A stretch of DNA of 64,000 nt from Chromatocurvus halotolerans. Lineage in GTDB: Bacteria > Pseudomonadota > Gammaproteobacteria > Pseudomonadales > Halieaceae. The stretch's first letter is position 1. Each line of letters begins with the position of its first letter. The stretch covers positions 434,001 to 498,000 of the forward strand of contig NZ_SLWX01000001.1 in assembly GCF_004340525.1 (NCBI RefSeq), given 5' to 3'. Made by a program: the position numbers and the translations under genes. The notes under the pieces are model-generated. The model ran no database searches. It was not told the origin of the DNA and worked only from the letters and a program-made list of their open reading frames with translations. Positions 63,390-64,000 of the stretch are shown in pieces.

Positions 63390-64000
63390 GTGAGCGCCAG
63401 CGGCATCAGCACCGCCCTTCTCGCAGCCACGCTGCTCGCAGCGCCGGTATCGACGACGGTTGCTCAAGCGGACGCGGCGGGTCGCGTTACCGCGTGGTCA
63501 TCAGCCAACGCACAGGTGATTGATCAGGCGGAGCTGCGCCAGGCCATTACCCGCGCCGATTACCTGATCATCGGAGAAATCCACGACAACCCGCATCACC
63601 ATCAGCTGCAGGCGGATCTGCTGGGGCACTTTGCCGACAGCCAGGACGCTGCCATCAGCGTCGGCTACGAACAGCTCAGCGTGGACCAGCAGCCACTGCT
63701 GGACGCCTTTCATGAGCAGGCGACGGCAACGGCGGACAGTTTCGGCGAGGCGGTAGCGTGGTCGCAAAGCGGATGGCCGGACTACAACATCTACCAGCCG
63801 CTGTTTGCCGCGACCCTGGAACGCGGACTGCCGATCATCCCACTGATGTTCCCGCTCACCACCACGCGCGACATTGTCAGTAACGGGATTGAGGTGGCGC
63901 TGGCGGAGGATGCAATGGCACAGCTGCGTCCGGACACCTTGCTCAGCGCCGACGCGCGTGCGTCAGTGGAAGCGGAAATGCAGGACGCTCACTGTGGAAA
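63390..64000 (+). CDS. ChaN-family protein (3' end beyond window)
   Basis: The 203 codons visible begin with a GTG at 63390 and an export signal (ALLAATLLAAPVSTTVAQA). The ChaN motif DYLIIGEIHDNPHHHQLQAD follows, then ISVGYEQLSVDQQP and WPDYNIYQPLFAATL. ChaN-like proteins bind heme or belong to the EreA/ChaN hydrolase-like fold. There is no clear lipobox cysteine. It begins nine bases after the phosphoribosyltransferase stop. Confidence 0.82.
   Translation, partial: MSASGISTALLAATLLAAPVSTTVAQADAAGRVTAWSSANAQVIDQAELRQAITRADYLIIGEIHDNPHHHQLQADLLGHFADSQDAAISVGYEQLSVDQQPLLDAFHEQATATADSFGEAVAWSQSGWPDYNIYQPLFAATLERGLPIIPLMFPLTTTRDIVSNGIEVALAEDAMAQLRPDTLLSADARASVEAEMQDAHCG

Overview
The window is dense, GC-rich bacterial chromosome with short intergenic gaps. 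It reads as a free-living, probably marine or aquatic, Gammaproteobacterium. Support for this is the rplS-trmD-rimM-rpsP block facing ffh, the ffh / ypjD / CorB-type neighbourhood, and the queA-tgt pair. Also consistent are two TonB-dependent receptors and several secreted hydrolases. I cannot place it more precisely without a database; a Cellvibrionales-like relative is only a guess.

Layout. 0-9.5 kb is housekeeping: the ribosomal protein/tRNA-modification operon, ffh, a CcsA-like membrane protein, a CorB-type CBS transporter-like protein, small conserved proteins, tgt and queA, ending at tRNA-Leu(CAA). 9.6-10.5 kb is a relic of an integrated element: a 45-nt 3' half of tRNA-Asn next to the truncated N-terminus of an integrase. 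10.5-18 kb is an accessory block: a PspF-like sigma-54 activator lacking a sensor domain, paired palindromic operators, a candidate -24/-12 promoter, a TonB receptor, an SLC13-type transporter, the remnant of a second sigma-54 activator, a P1-family peptidase and mntP. 18-29 kb carries an acyltransferase, a TVP38-like membrane protein, NAD-isocitrate dehydrogenase, a stand-alone Hen1-like RNA methyltransferase and a 1390-residue fusion of a DUF885 peptidase to a penicillin-acylase domain. 27-36 kb carries UDP-sugar genes (galE, UDP-glucuronate epimerase, ugd) and a tandem pair of GGDEF-EAL proteins.

36-40 kb holds a compact ECF sigma / anti-sigma pair, divergent from an exported subtilase with 47 consecutive four-residue VExx repeats. 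The two transcripts appear to start from back-to-back ECF-type promoters whose -35 elements form one palindrome. A beta-barrel protein lies convergent to the protease. 40-46 kb holds a CBS protein, an SDR, a lipoprotein and a thiolase / FadB-like beta-oxidation pair.

46-63.4 kb looks like one purine-nucleoside scavenging locus. It has a ribose-type ABC importer, a cytosolic adenosine deaminase, an exported fusion of a NUP domain to a nucleoside hydrolase, a second NUP lipoprotein and an exported adenosine deaminase. It continues with an allantoinase-like PuuE, a cupin, a TonB receptor, an NCS2 nucleobase permease and a purine phosphoribosyltransferase. My model is that nucleosides cross the outer membrane, are deaminated and cleaved in the periplasm, and the ribose and base are imported separately. 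The window ends inside a ChaN-like gene. All assignments come from reading the sequence; no search was run.
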